In this document: positions 19,030 to 27,417 of the stretch, in pieces | Layout of the letters: each line of letters begins with the position of its first letter | Position numbering within the stretch: position 1 is the first letter of the stretch | The notes under the pieces: generated by a model | Seen by the model: only the letters and a program-made list of their open reading frames with translations | Told to the model about the DNA's origin: nothing | The model's database searches: none | Program-made: the position numbers and the translations under genes | Assembly: GCA_026399875.1 (NCBI GenBank) | Contig: JAPLQF010000019.1 | Location: 111,172-175,171, forward strand | Direction of reading: 5' to 3' | DNA length: 64,000 bases | Source: Burkholderiales bacterium | GTDB lineage: Bacteria; Pseudomonadota; Gammaproteobacteria; Burkholderiales; Burkholderiaceae_E

Positions 19030-19349
19030 TTTTCAAGGTACTGCAGCTTGTCCTTCACGTCCTTCCAGTTGTCGGCATCAGCCGGCTGGGGCTTGGCGCG
19101 GGTGATGCTCGGCCAGTTCCGGGAGAGCTCGATATTGAGCTTGATGAAGTGCAGCTGATCGGCCGGGACGTCTTCCTCGGCCTTGATTGCTTCGACCGGG
19201 CATTCGGGGATGCAGACCGCGCAATCGATGCATTCATCAGGGTCAATGACCAGCATGTTCGGCCCTTCGCGAAAGCAGTCGACCGGGCAGACATCGACGC
19301 AGTCGGTGTATTTGCAGCGAATGCAGGACTCGGTGACGATATGGGTCAT
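19026..19349 (-). CDS. fdxA: 7Fe ferredoxin FdxA
   Basis: A 107-residue ferredoxin with the N-terminal motif [18 protein letters not shown] and the second motif [16 protein letters not shown], the pattern of the [3Fe-4S][4Fe-4S] family. The C-terminal extension [14 protein letters not shown] is typical of betaproteobacterial FdxA. Its stop is overlapped by the GTG of the large flavoprotein gene, so the two are translationally coupled, and FdxA is the likely redox partner of that enzyme. It is transcribed away from the liv operon. Confidence 0.96.
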   Translation of the reverse strand: MTHIVTESCIRCKYTDCVDVCPVDCFREGPNMLVIDPDECIDCAVCIPECPVEAIKAEEDVPADQLHFIKLNIELSRNWPSITRAKPQPADADNWKDVKDKLQYLEK

Positions 19350-19426
19350 AAGGATCTGAAGAAAATGGAAGCGGGGAGGAAAGGCTTGCCTGCCTGCGGC
19401 AGACTGTTCTAGAGCGATATTAGCGT

Positions 19427-19487
19427 GGGTTACCGTCGGGTCAAAGCCACGGTCACCCGATTGCCCCGTTCTCGAGCGGGGGCAATC
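19427..19487 (+). promoter_or_regulatory. two adjacent hairpins in the liv operon leader
   Basis: Hairpin 1 pairs GGGTTACCGT (19427-19436) with ACGGTCACCC (19449-19458), nine of ten pairs, loop 12. Hairpin 2 starts at the very next base and pairs GATTGCCCC (19459-19467) with GGGGCAATC (19479-19487), nine of nine, loop 11. TTTATCTT follows. The block lies 66 bases before the start of the binding protein. It resembles an attenuator or ligand-responsive leader; it could also be two operator dyads. The loops lack the ACGR of guanidine-II riboswitches. Confidence 0.5.
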
Positions 19488-19553
19488 TTTATCTTGTCAG
19501 GCCGACTTCATCGACAATGGCAATTCATGATCCCACAGCGGCGGAAGAATCGA

Positions 19554-20726
19554 ATGAAGATCAAACAGGCTTTTTCAACCCGATCAGGTCGGATGCAGCA
19601 GCTCGCAAGCGCTGTCCTGACGCCGGCGCTGATGTTCTCGCTGAGCTTGGCAGTCGCTCCGGCGACCGCTCAGATCCGGATCGGCGAGCTCAACAGTTAC
19701 AAGTCGCAGCCGGCGTTTCTCGAACCCTACAAAAAGGGCTGGGAGATGGCGCTCGAGGAAATCAATGCGAGCGGTGGCTTGCTTGGCCAGAAGGTCGAGG
19801 TGATTTCACGCGATGACAATGCCAATCCTGGCGATGCGGTGCGAGTCGCAGAGGAACTTGTCTCGCGCGAGCGTGCGGTGGTGCTCTTTGGCACCTTTCT
19901 TTCGAACATCGGTCTGGGCGTGGGTGATTTTGCCAGGCAGCGCAAAGTGCTGTTTCTGGCGGCAGAGCCGCTCACCGACAAGATCACCTGGCAAAACGGC
20001 AATCGCTACACCTTCCGCTTGCGGCCATCGACCTACATGCAGTCCTCGATGCTCGTGCCTGAAGCGGTCAAGCTGAAAAAGAAGCGCTGGGCAATCGTCT
20101 ATCCGAACTATGAGTACGGGCAGTCGGCGGCAGCGACCTTCAAGGAGCTGATGAAAAAGGCCCAGCCCGATGTCGAGTTCGTCGCCGAGCAGGCGCCGGC
20201 GCTCGGTCGAATCGACGCCGGTGCCGTGGCACAGGCACTGCTCGATGCGCGTCCCGATGCGATTTTCAATGTCACCTTCGGCACCGACCTCGCCCGTCTG
20301 GTGCGCGAGGGGCAAACCCGTGGGCTCTTCAAGGATCGACCGGTGGTCTCACTGCTGTCGGGCGAGCCTGAATACCTCGATCCGCTTCGCGATGAGGCGC
20401 CGGAAGGCTGGCTGGTGACCGGCTATCCCTGGTACGGCATCGACACGCCGGAGCACAAGTCCTTCTTCATCGCGTATCACAAGAAGTACAACGACTATCC
20501 GCGCCTGGGTTCGGTGGTCGGCCGCGGGCTGCAGGTCAACAGCCCCTTCGGTCGCTTCACCTATCGCGCAATCGATCACCAGGCCACGATGGGCGCCTAT
20601 GTGGGCACGACCGCCGTCAACCTCGGTCGGGGCGTGATGAAGGACTTTCGCTATATCGATGGCGCGACGGTGCTGCCGTCGGATGCCGAGGTTCGCAAGT
20701 TGCGGCCTGCCGAAGCGATGCAGTAG
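19554..20726 (+). CDS. periplasmic branched-chain amino acid-type substrate-binding protein
   Basis: A 390-residue Leu/Ile/Val-type solute receptor. The start at 19554 gives a basic n-region, a hydrophobic core (about 20-33) and a signal peptidase site after APATA (about residue 37). The mature protein begins IRIGELNSYKSQPAFLEPYKKG and has the family segments GWEMALEEINASGGLLGQKVEVISRDDNANP and VLFGTFLSNIGLGV. GGAAG precedes the ATG. It is the first gene of an operon with a fused permease and two ATPases. The ligand cannot be read from sequence: amino acids, amides, urea and aromatic acids are all possible in this family. Confidence 0.92.
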   Translation: MKIKQAFSTRSGRMQQLASAVLTPALMFSLSLAVAPATAQIRIGELNSYKSQPAFLEPYKKGWEMALEEINASGGLLGQKVEVISRDDNANPGDAVRVAEELVSRERAVVLFGTFLSNIGLGVGDFARQRKVLFLAAEPLTDKITWQNGNRYTFRLRPSTYMQSSMLVPEAVKLKKKRWAIVYPNYEYGQSAAATFKELMKKAQPDVEFVAEQAPALGRIDAGAVAQALLDARPDAIFNVTFGTDLARLVREGQTRGLFKDRPVVSLLSGEPEYLDPLRDEAPEGWLVTGYPWYGIDTPEHKSFFIAYHKKYNDYPRLGSVVGRGLQVNSPFGRFTYRAIDHQATMGAYVGTTAVNLGRGVMKDFRYIDGATVLPSDAEVRKLRPAEAMQ

Positions 20727-20753
20727 GTCGGGTTCAACTGAGGCTCGGACGCG

Positions 20754-20990
20754 GTGCCTGGGGTCAGCAGTCATTGGGGTGAGCGGTCTGTTTTGTCAGC
20801 CTTTTTTCTGACAACGGTGATGTTGAACGGGCTTGCGGCAGCCGAAGCCGGCTTCGTCGATCCGCAGGCGCCCGCGCCGCCCGATCGGCCTGTCGCCGCC
20901 GTGCCGCCGACGCCAATTCCGGTGCCGGGTACCGTCAGCCTGCTTCTGGTCGCGCTCGGTTTCATTGCTCTGAAGCAGGTGCTGAGTTGA
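20754..20990 (+). CDS. small secreted or membrane protein in the liv operon
   Basis: An open frame of up to 78 codons between the binding protein and the permease, with two hydrophobic stretches. The first (VLSAFFLTTVMLNGLAAAEA) looks like a signal peptide. A Pro-rich middle follows, then PVPGTVSLLLVALGFIALKQ near the C-terminus, which resembles the Pro-plus-helix layout of PEP-CTERM sorting tails but has no Arg cluster. The start is uncertain: GTG 20754, TTG 20793 (GGGGTGAG upstream) or ATG 20820. Its stop overlaps the TTG start of the permease, which supports translation. I do not recognise a family. Confidence 0.55.
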   Translation: MPGVSSHWGERSVLSAFFLTTVMLNGLAAAEAGFVDPQAPAPPDRPVAAVPPTPIPVPGTVSLLLVALGFIALKQVLS

Positions 20991-22921
20991 CGCTGCAAAC
21001 CCTTGCGGTTGCGCTGATCAATGGGCTGGCGAGTGCGTCGACCCTCTTCATGGTGGCGGCCGGCCTGTCGCTGATCTTCGGTGTGAGCCGGATCGTCAAT
21101 TTCGCGCATGGCTCGCTCTACATGATCGGCATCTATCTGGCCTACACCCTGATCGGGTATTTCGGGGCGGACAGCGGTCTCGGTTTCTGGGCGGGGGTGG
21201 CCTGCGCCGCGCTGCTGAGTGCGGTGATTGGTGCGCTGATCGAGGTGCTGGTGCTCAGGCGGGTCTATCGCGCCCCCGAGCTGTTTCAGCTGCTGGCCAC
21301 CTTTGCAGTGGCATTGATCGTCCGTGATGTCGTGCTCTGGTGCTGGGGTCCCGAGGACCTGTTCGGGCCGAAGGCCCCGGGGCTCAAGGGTGCCTACGAT
21401 TTTCTGGGCGCCAGGCTGCCAGTCTATGACCTGCTGCTGGTGGTGATCGGCCCTGCGGTGTTGCTGGCCCTGTGGCTGCTGCTGAAACGGACCCGTTTTG
21501 GCGTGCTGATTCGCGCGGCCACGCAGGATCGCGAGATGGTGGCAGCACTCGGTGTGAGCGAAGCATGGTTGTTCACCGGCGTGTTCGCGCTCGGCTCGAT
21601 GCTGGCCGGTCTGGGCGGCGCACTGCAGATTCCTCGGGAGCCCGCCAATCTCGGGATGGATCTCATCACGATCGGTGAGGCCTTCGTGGTGGTGGTGGTG
21701 GGCGGCATGGGCAGCATCCCGGGCGCGTATCTGGCCGCCTTGCTGATCGCCGAGATCAAGGCTGTCTGTTATGCGATCGGCACGGTCTCGATCGGCGAGT
21801 GGTCGATTTCTTTTTCGAAGCTGACGCTGGTGGTCGAATTTCTGGTGATGGCGCTGGTACTGGTGCTGAGGCCCTGGGGCCTGCTCGGCAAGCCGGCTGC
21901 CGAGCCACGTGGCGCCGCCCCACCGGAACTTGCGCTGCGAGCCTCAACGCCAGCCGTGCGCTATGCCTGGATCGGGCTGATTGTGGTGCTCGCGGGTGTA
22001 CCGCTGGTGGCCGGCGCCTTTCCCTATCTGCCGGTGCTTGGCATCGACATCCTGATCGCCGTGCTGTTTGCCGCCAGCCTGCATTTCATCATGGGGCCTG
22101 GTGGCATGCACTCCTTCGGTCATGCGGCCTATTTCGGTCTGGGTGCTTACGGTGCCGCGCTCGGCCTCAAGACCCTTGGCTTGCCGATGACTGCCGCACT
22201 GGTCTGTGGGCCGGTTCTTGCGCTGGCAGCAGCGCTGCTGTTCGGCTGGTTCGCGGTGCGACTGTCGGGTGTATACCTGGCCATGCTGACACTGGCCTTT
22301 GCCCAGATTGTATGGGCGCTGGTCTTTCAGTGGGATGAGGTGACCGGCGGCAGCAACGGCATGGTCGGCATCTGGCCGCCGGCCTGGCTCGCCTCGCGCA
22401 GCGTCTATTACCTGCTGACGCTTGCGATTGTCGTCGCCTCAGTGCTGGTGCTGCGGCGGGTCCTGCTGTCGCCTTTCGGGTATGCGATGCGGGCGGGTCG
22501 CGATTCGCCGCTGCGGGCCGAGGCGCTGGGCATGTCGGTGGCAAGGGTGCGCTGGGCGGGCTTTGCAGTCGCCGGATTTTTTGGCGGGGTGGCCGGTGCG
22601 CTCCATGCCTTTGCAAAAGGCGCGATTTCGCCTGAGACCATCGGGGTCAACCATTCGATCAATGGCCTGGTCATGGTGCTGCTGGGTGGCATCCAGACAC
22701 TTGCCGGGCCGGTGGTCGGGGCGGTCGCTTTCACCTGGCTGCAGGACGTGATCATCCGCTCGACCGATTACTGGCGCGCTGTACTCGGTGTGGTCATCCT
22801 GGCGCTGGTGCTGGCATTTCCGCAGGGGCTGGCCGGTGCGCTGGGCCCGCTTGTCGAGCGAATCCTCAGGCGTCCGGCCACCGCAAGGTCGACCACCGCC
22901 GGCAAAGGGCCGGTTGCATGA
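20987..22921 (+). CDS. fused LivH-LivM branched-chain amino acid-type permease
   Basis: A 644-residue inner-membrane protein joining both permease subunits. The LivH half (about 1-300) has AAGLSLIFGVSRIVNFAHGSLYMIG and the C-terminal VVGGMGSIPGAYLAALLIAEIK. A polar, Ala/Pro-rich linker (about 303-322) leads to the LivM half (about 323-630), with MGPGGMHSFGHAAYFGLGAYGAA, a cytoplasmic EAA-like loop, and LLGGIQTLAGPVVGA. The start is TTG overlapping the small gene's stop. Fusion fixes the stoichiometry of the two subunits. It pairs with the downstream LivG and LivF. Confidence 0.95.
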   Translation: MTLQTLAVALINGLASASTLFMVAAGLSLIFGVSRIVNFAHGSLYMIGIYLAYTLIGYFGADSGLGFWAGVACAALLSAVIGALIEVLVLRRVYRAPELFQLLATFAVALIVRDVVLWCWGPEDLFGPKAPGLKGAYDFLGARLPVYDLLLVVIGPAVLLALWLLLKRTRFGVLIRAATQDREMVAALGVSEAWLFTGVFALGSMLAGLGGALQIPREPANLGMDLITIGEAFVVVVVGGMGSIPGAYLAALLIAEIKAVCYAIGTVSIGEWSISFSKLTLVVEFLVMALVLVLRPWGLLGKPAAEPRGAAPPELALRASTPAVRYAWIGLIVVLAGVPLVAGAFPYLPVLGIDILIAVLFAASLHFIMGPGGMHSFGHAAYFGLGAYGAALGLKTLGLPMTAALVCGPVLALAAALLFGWFAVRLSGVYLAMLTLAFAQIVWALVFQWDEVTGGSNGMVGIWPPAWLASRSVYYLLTLAIVVASVLVLRRVLLSPFGYAMRAGRDSPLRAEALGMSVARVRWAGFAVAGFFGGVAGALHAFAKGAISPETIGVNHSINGLVMVLLGGIQTLAGPVVGAVAFTWLQDVIIRSTDYWRAVLGVVILALVLAFPQGLAGALGPLVERILRRPATARSTTAGKGPVA

Positions 22922-23733
22922 ACGCCGTCGACCATCGTTTGCAAGCGGCCGGCTCCAAGCTGCTGCAGGTGAACGGGCTCAGCAAATCCTTCGGCGGCGT
23001 CAAGGCGCTCGACACGGTGAGCTTTGATCTCGCCGGCGGTGAACTGCTGGCGCTGATCGGACCCAACGGGGCAGGCAAGTCGACCTGTTTCAACTGCATC
23101 AACGGTCAGTTGCGCCCGGATGCGGGGTCGGTGCGACTGGCAGGCCGCGACATGACCGGTCGCCTGCCGCGCGAGATCTGGCGGCTGGGCGTCGGGCGAA
23201 CCTTCCAGATTGCCGCGACCTGGTCATCGATGACGGTCGCTGAAAACGTGCAGCTGGCGGTGCTCTCGCACCAGGGGCGACTGCGGCAGTGGTGGGGGCG
23301 GGCCGCCGACATGGCGCGTCAGCCGGCGCTTGAGCTGCTTGATTCGGTCGGCCTGGCCGATCTGGCCGATACGCCCTGCGCCACGCTGGCTTATGGCGAT
23401 ATCAAGCGGGTCGAGCTCGCCATGGCCCTGTCCAACCAGCCTCGCCTGCTGCTGATGGATGAGCCGACTGCGGGCATGGCGCCGCGTGAACGCAATGAGC
23501 TGGCCGCCCTGGTCAAGCGGCTGGTTCGCGAGCGCGACATCGGCGTGCTGTTTACCGAGCACAGCATGGATGTGGTGTTTGCACACGCCGATCGGATCAT
23601 CGTCCTGGCCCGTGGGCAGCTGATTGCGGCCGGTTCGCCCGATGAAGTCCGCGCCGATGAGCGGGTGCGCGAAGCCTATTTCGGCAACAGCGTTGACAAC
23701 AGCGTCGGCACCGATATGCCGCAGGAAGGCTGA
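22918..23733 (+). CDS. livG: ABC transporter ATPase, LivG type
   Basis: A 271-residue ATPase. Walker A is GPNGAGKST (about 47-55), the signature is ATLAYGDIKRVELAMAL, Walker B is RLLLMDEPTAGMAP, and the switch histidine is in FTEHSMDVVF. LAYGD in place of LSGGQ is usual in LivG. The ATG overlaps the end of the permease by four bases. It works with LivF on the fused permease. Confidence 0.95.
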   Translation: MNAVDHRLQAAGSKLLQVNGLSKSFGGVKALDTVSFDLAGGELLALIGPNGAGKSTCFNCINGQLRPDAGSVRLAGRDMTGRLPREIWRLGVGRTFQIAATWSSMTVAENVQLAVLSHQGRLRQWWGRAADMARQPALELLDSVGLADLADTPCATLAYGDIKRVELAMALSNQPRLLLMDEPTAGMAPRERNELAALVKRLVRERDIGVLFTEHSMDVVFAHADRIIVLARGQLIAAGSPDEVRADERVREAYFGNSVDNSVGTDMPQEG

Positions 23734-23734
23734 G

Positions 23735-24448
23735 ATGCCGGCGCCCCTGCTGCATGTCGAAAGTCTGTGCGCCTGGTACGATCAGGCGCAGATCCTGTTT
23801 GATGTTGCCCTCGACGTCGGGCCGGGTGAGGTGGTTGCGCTTATGGGCCGCAACGGCGCCGGCAAATCGACCACGATGAAGGCGATTATCGGCCTCGCAC
23901 AGCGACGCAGTGGCATCGTCACCTTCGACGGTCAGGACATCTCGACGCTCGTGCCGCACCGGATCGCCCGTCTCGGGTTGGGCTGGGTGCCCGAAGACCG
24001 TCGGATCTTCACCGATCTGCCGGTGCTCGAAAACCTCGAAGTCGGACGGCGTGCGCCTCGCGCGGGCGTGCCGAGCTGGTCGCCCGAGACACTTTTTGCG
24101 CTCTTCCCCAATCTGGCGGCCATGCCTGATCGCCTTGGGGCCCGCATGAGCGGTGGCGAGCAGCAGATGCTTACGGTGGCCCGCACGCTCATGGGCAATC
24201 CGCGGCTGGTGCTGCTCGATGAGCCCTCCGAAGGCGTGGCACCGCTGATCGTCGAGCAGATGGCGAGGTCGATCAACGAGATGAAGCGTCATGGACTGTC
24301 GGTGCTGCTGTCCGAACAGAATTTGCGCTTTGCACAAGCGGTCTGCGACCGTGTCTATGTGCTCGAAAAGGGACAAGTCAGGTTTGCCGGGTCGATGCTC
24401 GAGCTCGATCGGGATGTTGCAGTGCGGCGTGATCTGCTTGGCCTGTGA
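23735..24448 (+). CDS. livF: ABC transporter ATPase, LivF type
   Basis: A 237-residue ATPase with Walker A GRNGAGKST, the Q-loop region LGWVPEDRRIFTDLPVLENL, signature MSGGEQQMLTVARTL, Walker B LVLLDEPSEGVAP and the switch region LLSEQNLRFA, where Gln occupies the His position as in other LivF proteins. The ATG at 23735 follows the livG stop by one base, with AGGAAGG upstream. It is the last gene of the transport operon; a T-rich run follows without a clear stem. Confidence 0.95.
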   Translation: MPAPLLHVESLCAWYDQAQILFDVALDVGPGEVVALMGRNGAGKSTTMKAIIGLAQRRSGIVTFDGQDISTLVPHRIARLGLGWVPEDRRIFTDLPVLENLEVGRRAPRAGVPSWSPETLFALFPNLAAMPDRLGARMSGGEQQMLTVARTLMGNPRLVLLDEPSEGVAPLIVEQMARSINEMKRHGLSVLLSEQNLRFAQAVCDRVYVLEKGQVRFAGSMLELDRDVAVRRDLLGL

Positions 24449-24518
24449 GGCGTTTTTTGGGCTTCGCTCTGCCGTCTGAGCCGCTCGGTGCGAAGGTGGC
24501 AAAGGTACAATCCGACTG

Positions 24519-25700
24519 ATGATCGTCACCTCGCTCCTCGACACCGACCTCTACAAGTTCACGATGATGCAGGTGGTTCTGCATCATTTCCCGGGCGCAC
24601 AGGTCGAATACCGGTTCAAATGCCGCACGCCCGGCGTCAGGCTGGCGCCTTACGTCGAGCAGATCCGACGCGAAATTCACCACCTCTGCACGCTGCGCTT
24701 CACCGAGCCCGAACTGGACTATCTGCGCACGCTTCGTTTCATCAAGAGCGATTTCGTCGATTTTCTGGCGCTCTTTCACATGAGCGAAAAGTACATCACG
24801 GTCGATGCCGCGCCCTCGGGAAATGGCGAGATCGAGATCACCGTGAAGGGCCCCTGGCTGCACACCATTCTCTTTGAAGTGCCGGTGCTCGCTATCGTCA
24901 ACGAGGTCTACTTCCGAAATACCCAGCCCGACCCCGACTATGGTGAAGGCCATCGCCGGCTGGTCAACAAGATCGGTCTGATCCGCGACGATCCGGCGCT
25001 TGCAGCACTCAGGGTGGCCGACTACGGCACAAGGCGGCGCTTCTCACGCACCTGGCATGAGGAGGTGATCATCGGTCTGCGTGACCGGCTGGGCGACAAT
25101 TTTGCCGGCACCTCCAATGTCTGGTACGCGATGCGCCACAACATTCTGCCGCTGGGCACGATGGCGCATGAATATCTGCAGGCCTGCCAGGCGCTCGGTC
25201 CGCGGCTGCGCGACTCCCAGACCTTCGGCTTCGAGATGTGGGCGCGTGAGTATCGTGGCGATCTGGGCATTGCGCTGTCGGATGTCTACGGCATCGATGC
25301 GTTTTTGCGAGACTTCGACCTGTATTTCTGCAAGCTCTTCGATGGCGCCCGTCACGATTCGGGCGATCCCTTCGATTGGGGCGAGCGAATCATTGCCCAC
25401 TACGAGGCGAATCGCGTCGATCCGCGTACCAAGACCCTGGTGTTTTCCGACAGCCTGAACGTGCCGCTGGCCATTTCGCTGTATCAGCGCTTCGAGCATC
25501 GGGCCAAGCTTGCCTTCGGTATCGGCACCAATCTCACCAACGACCTTGGGATTTCGCCCTTGCAGATCGTGATCAAGATGGTCCGCTGCAACGGTCAGCC
25601 GGTTGCCAAGCTGTCTGACGCGCCCGAAAAGACCATGTGCGACGACAAGGCCTATCTGGCCTATCTTCGTCAGGTTTTCGAGTTGCCACCTGCCGACTGA
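24519..25700 (+). CDS. pncB: nicotinate phosphoribosyltransferase
   Basis: A 393-residue NAD-salvage enzyme that makes nicotinate mononucleotide from nicotinate and PRPP with ATP. Family motifs are [20 protein letters not shown] at the N-terminus, [25 protein letters not shown] followed by GTMAHEYLQ (active-site His), [14 protein letters not shown], and the PRPP-site [10 protein letters not shown]. Length matches the proteobacterial PncB. It lies seven bases before lutC, so the two are probably co-transcribed, which is an unexpected pairing. Confidence 0.97.
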   Translation: MIVTSLLDTDLYKFTMMQVVLHHFPGAQVEYRFKCRTPGVRLAPYVEQIRREIHHLCTLRFTEPELDYLRTLRFIKSDFVDFLALFHMSEKYITVDAAPSGNGEIEITVKGPWLHTILFEVPVLAIVNEVYFRNTQPDPDYGEGHRRLVNKIGLIRDDPALAALRVADYGTRRRFSRTWHEEVIIGLRDRLGDNFAGTSNVWYAMRHNILPLGTMAHEYLQACQALGPRLRDSQTFGFEMWAREYRGDLGIALSDVYGIDAFLRDFDLYFCKLFDGARHDSGDPFDWGERIIAHYEANRVDPRTKTLVFSDSLNVPLAISLYQRFEHRAKLAFGIGTNLTNDLGISPLQIVIKMVRCNGQPVAKLSDAPEKTMCDDKAYLAYLRQVFELPPAD

Positions 25701-25707
25701 GTCTGCC

Positions 25708-26400
25708 ATGACCCTCGATACTTCGACCGCGCGCCGGCACATCCTCGACCGCATCCGCCGTGCCCAGGGCAGGGGCGGCGAGCCGCTGGCAAGCGAGCGC
25801 GAAGCGGTGACCGACGCTCTGGCCCGTCATACGCCCGGTCCGTTGCCGACCGTTGGCCCCGACCGGGTCGCTCATTTCGAAGCGCAGGCGCACCGCATGT
25901 CGAGCACGACCGAGCGCGTGGCGACGCTGGCGCAGGTGCCTGCCGCGATCGCCGGCTATCTCGATGCCCTGGGTCTGGCGCGCAAGGCGGTCTGCTGGAA
26001 TACCTTTGCCGGGCTCGACTGGGCGGGTGCGGGCATTGACGTGCAGCCGCGCCGCCCGCAGGGTGATGATCTGGTCGGCATCAGCGGTGCCTTCGTCGCG
26101 GTGGCCGAGACCGGCACGCTGATGATGCTGTCCGGCCCCGATACCCCGGCCTCGATGCATCTGCTGCCCGAGACGCATGTTGCCATCGTCAGCGCCGACC
26201 GGATCGTTGCGCATTACGAAGAAGGATTCGCCCTGATCCGCGCCGAGCGCGGTCAGTTGCCGCGGGCCACCAACCTGGTATCGGGTCCGTCCCGAACCGG
26301 TGATATCGAGCAGACCATCGTGCTGGGCGCGCACGGCCCTTACCGGGTCCATATCGTCATCGTAGGCGACGCACCGCCTGGCACCGGGTCGGTGTCATGA
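25708..26400 (+). CDS. lutC: LutC/YkgG (LUD domain) protein, orphan
   Basis: A 230-residue protein of the LUD family. It shows the family landmarks GISGAFVAVAETGTLMM, the PASMHLLPETHVAIV segment, and GPSRTGDIEQTIVLGAHGPYRVHIVIV at the C-terminus. In most bacteria LutC works with the iron-sulfur proteins LutA and LutB in L-lactate oxidation. Neither is adjacent here. The ATG at 25708 lies seven bases after pncB, and the stop overlaps the next gene (ATGA), pointing to a pncB-lutC-dehydrogenase operon. Confidence 0.9.
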   Translation: MTLDTSTARRHILDRIRRAQGRGGEPLASEREAVTDALARHTPGPLPTVGPDRVAHFEAQAHRMSSTTERVATLAQVPAAIAGYLDALGLARKAVCWNTFAGLDWAGAGIDVQPRRPQGDDLVGISGAFVAVAETGTLMMLSGPDTPASMHLLPETHVAIVSADRIVAHYEEGFALIRAERGQLPRATNLVSGPSRTGDIEQTIVLGAHGPYRVHIVIVGDAPPGTGSVS

Positions 26401-27374
26401 AACCGAGGCTGCTGGTCACCCGAAAAGTCTTTCCCGAGGTCATCGAGGCGCTGTCGGCGGTTTTCGATGTCGACCACAACCTCGCTGATGACGCCTGGAC
26501 GCCGGAGGAACTTCGCCGTCGTGCCGGCGTGTGTCGTGCGCTCTATGTCGTGGCGAGCGATCGCGTCGATGCCGCCTTGCTCGACGCCTGTCCTGCACTG
26601 GTGATGATCGCGACCGGTTCGGTCGGCTATAACCACATCGACCTGGATGCCTGCAGCGCCCGCGGCGTGCTGGTCACCAATACGCCCGATGTCCTGACCG
26701 AAGCGACCGCCGATATGGGCTGGGCGCTGCTGATGGCTGCTGCGCGGCGCATTTGCGTGTCCGAGCGCTGGCTGCGCGCCGGCCACTGGGATCGCTGGGC
26801 CTGGGACCAGTTTCTGGGTGCCGATGTCCATGGCAGCACCCTTGGCATCCTCGGCATGGGTCGGATCGGATCGGCGATTGCAAGGCGCGCTGCAGGCTTT
26901 TCGATGCGAGTCATTTATTGCAATCGCAGCGAGGCGCCGGGTGCGGCAGCGCTCGGGGCTTCCCGTGTAACGCTTGATGAGCTGCTGGCGCAGGCCGACC
27001 ACCTCTTGCTGGTGCTGCCCTATTCGGCGGCGACTCACCACATCATCGGTGAGCGCGAACTCGCCCTGATGAAGCCGACTGCGACGCTGGTCAATATCGC
27101 TCGCGGCGGCATTGTTGACGATGCCGCGCTCGCTGCAGCGCTCGCCGGGCATCGCATTGCTGCCGCCGGTCTCGATGTCTATGAGAATGAACCGGCGCTG
27201 AATCAGGCATTGCTCGAGGCGCCCAATATCGTGCTCACGCCGCATATCGGCAGCGGGACACGCTCGTCACGGCTGGGGATGGCGATGCTGGCGGCCCGCA
27301 ACCTGCTTGCAATCGAAGCCGGTGAGCCTGCCTTGACGCCGCTCAACGCAGGCGCGCTGAAAGCATCGCGCTGA
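26397..27374 (+). CDS. D-isomer 2-hydroxyacid dehydrogenase, glyoxylate/hydroxypyruvate reductase type
   Basis: A 325-residue NAD(P)-dependent dehydrogenase. The nucleotide fold has GILGMGRIGSAIARRAAGF (about 145-163) followed by CNRSEAP; the Arg after the second strand favours NADPH. The catalytic trio is visible: Arg in NIARGGIVDD, Glu in VYENEPALN and His in TPHIGSGT. It overlaps lutC by four bases. Reduction of glyoxylate or hydroxypyruvate, or oxidation of a D-2-hydroxyacid, is likely from family; its exact substrate is unknown. Confidence 0.9.
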   Translation: MKPRLLVTRKVFPEVIEALSAVFDVDHNLADDAWTPEELRRRAGVCRALYVVASDRVDAALLDACPALVMIATGSVGYNHIDLDACSARGVLVTNTPDVLTEATADMGWALLMAAARRICVSERWLRAGHWDRWAWDQFLGADVHGSTLGILGMGRIGSAIARRAAGFSMRVIYCNRSEAPGAAALGASRVTLDELLAQADHLLLVLPYSAATHHIIGERELALMKPTATLVNIARGGIVDDAALAAALAGHRIAAAGLDVYENEPALNQALLEAPNIVLTPHIGSGTRSSRLGMAMLAARNLLAIEAGEPALTPLNAGALKASR

Positions 27375-27417
27375 CGGCGGCGACCGGCCGGCGTCAGGCT
27401 GGCGTCAGGCTGTCAGC

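Noticed and set aside
19427..19487. Guanidine-II (mini-ykkC) riboswitch as the identity of the tandem hairpins
   Set aside because: Two adjacent hairpins fit the layout, but the loops lack the ACGR tetranucleotides and are too long.
20754..20990. True PEP-CTERM sorting signal in the small liv-operon protein
   Set aside because: The Pro-Gly-Thr plus hydrophobic helix is similar, but the Pro-Glu-Pro motif and the terminal Arg cluster are absent.
22918..23733. Degenerate signature motif in LivG
   Set aside because: LAYGD is normal for LivG proteins; Walker A, Walker B and the switch His are intact, unlike the MalK-like protein at 813-1871.
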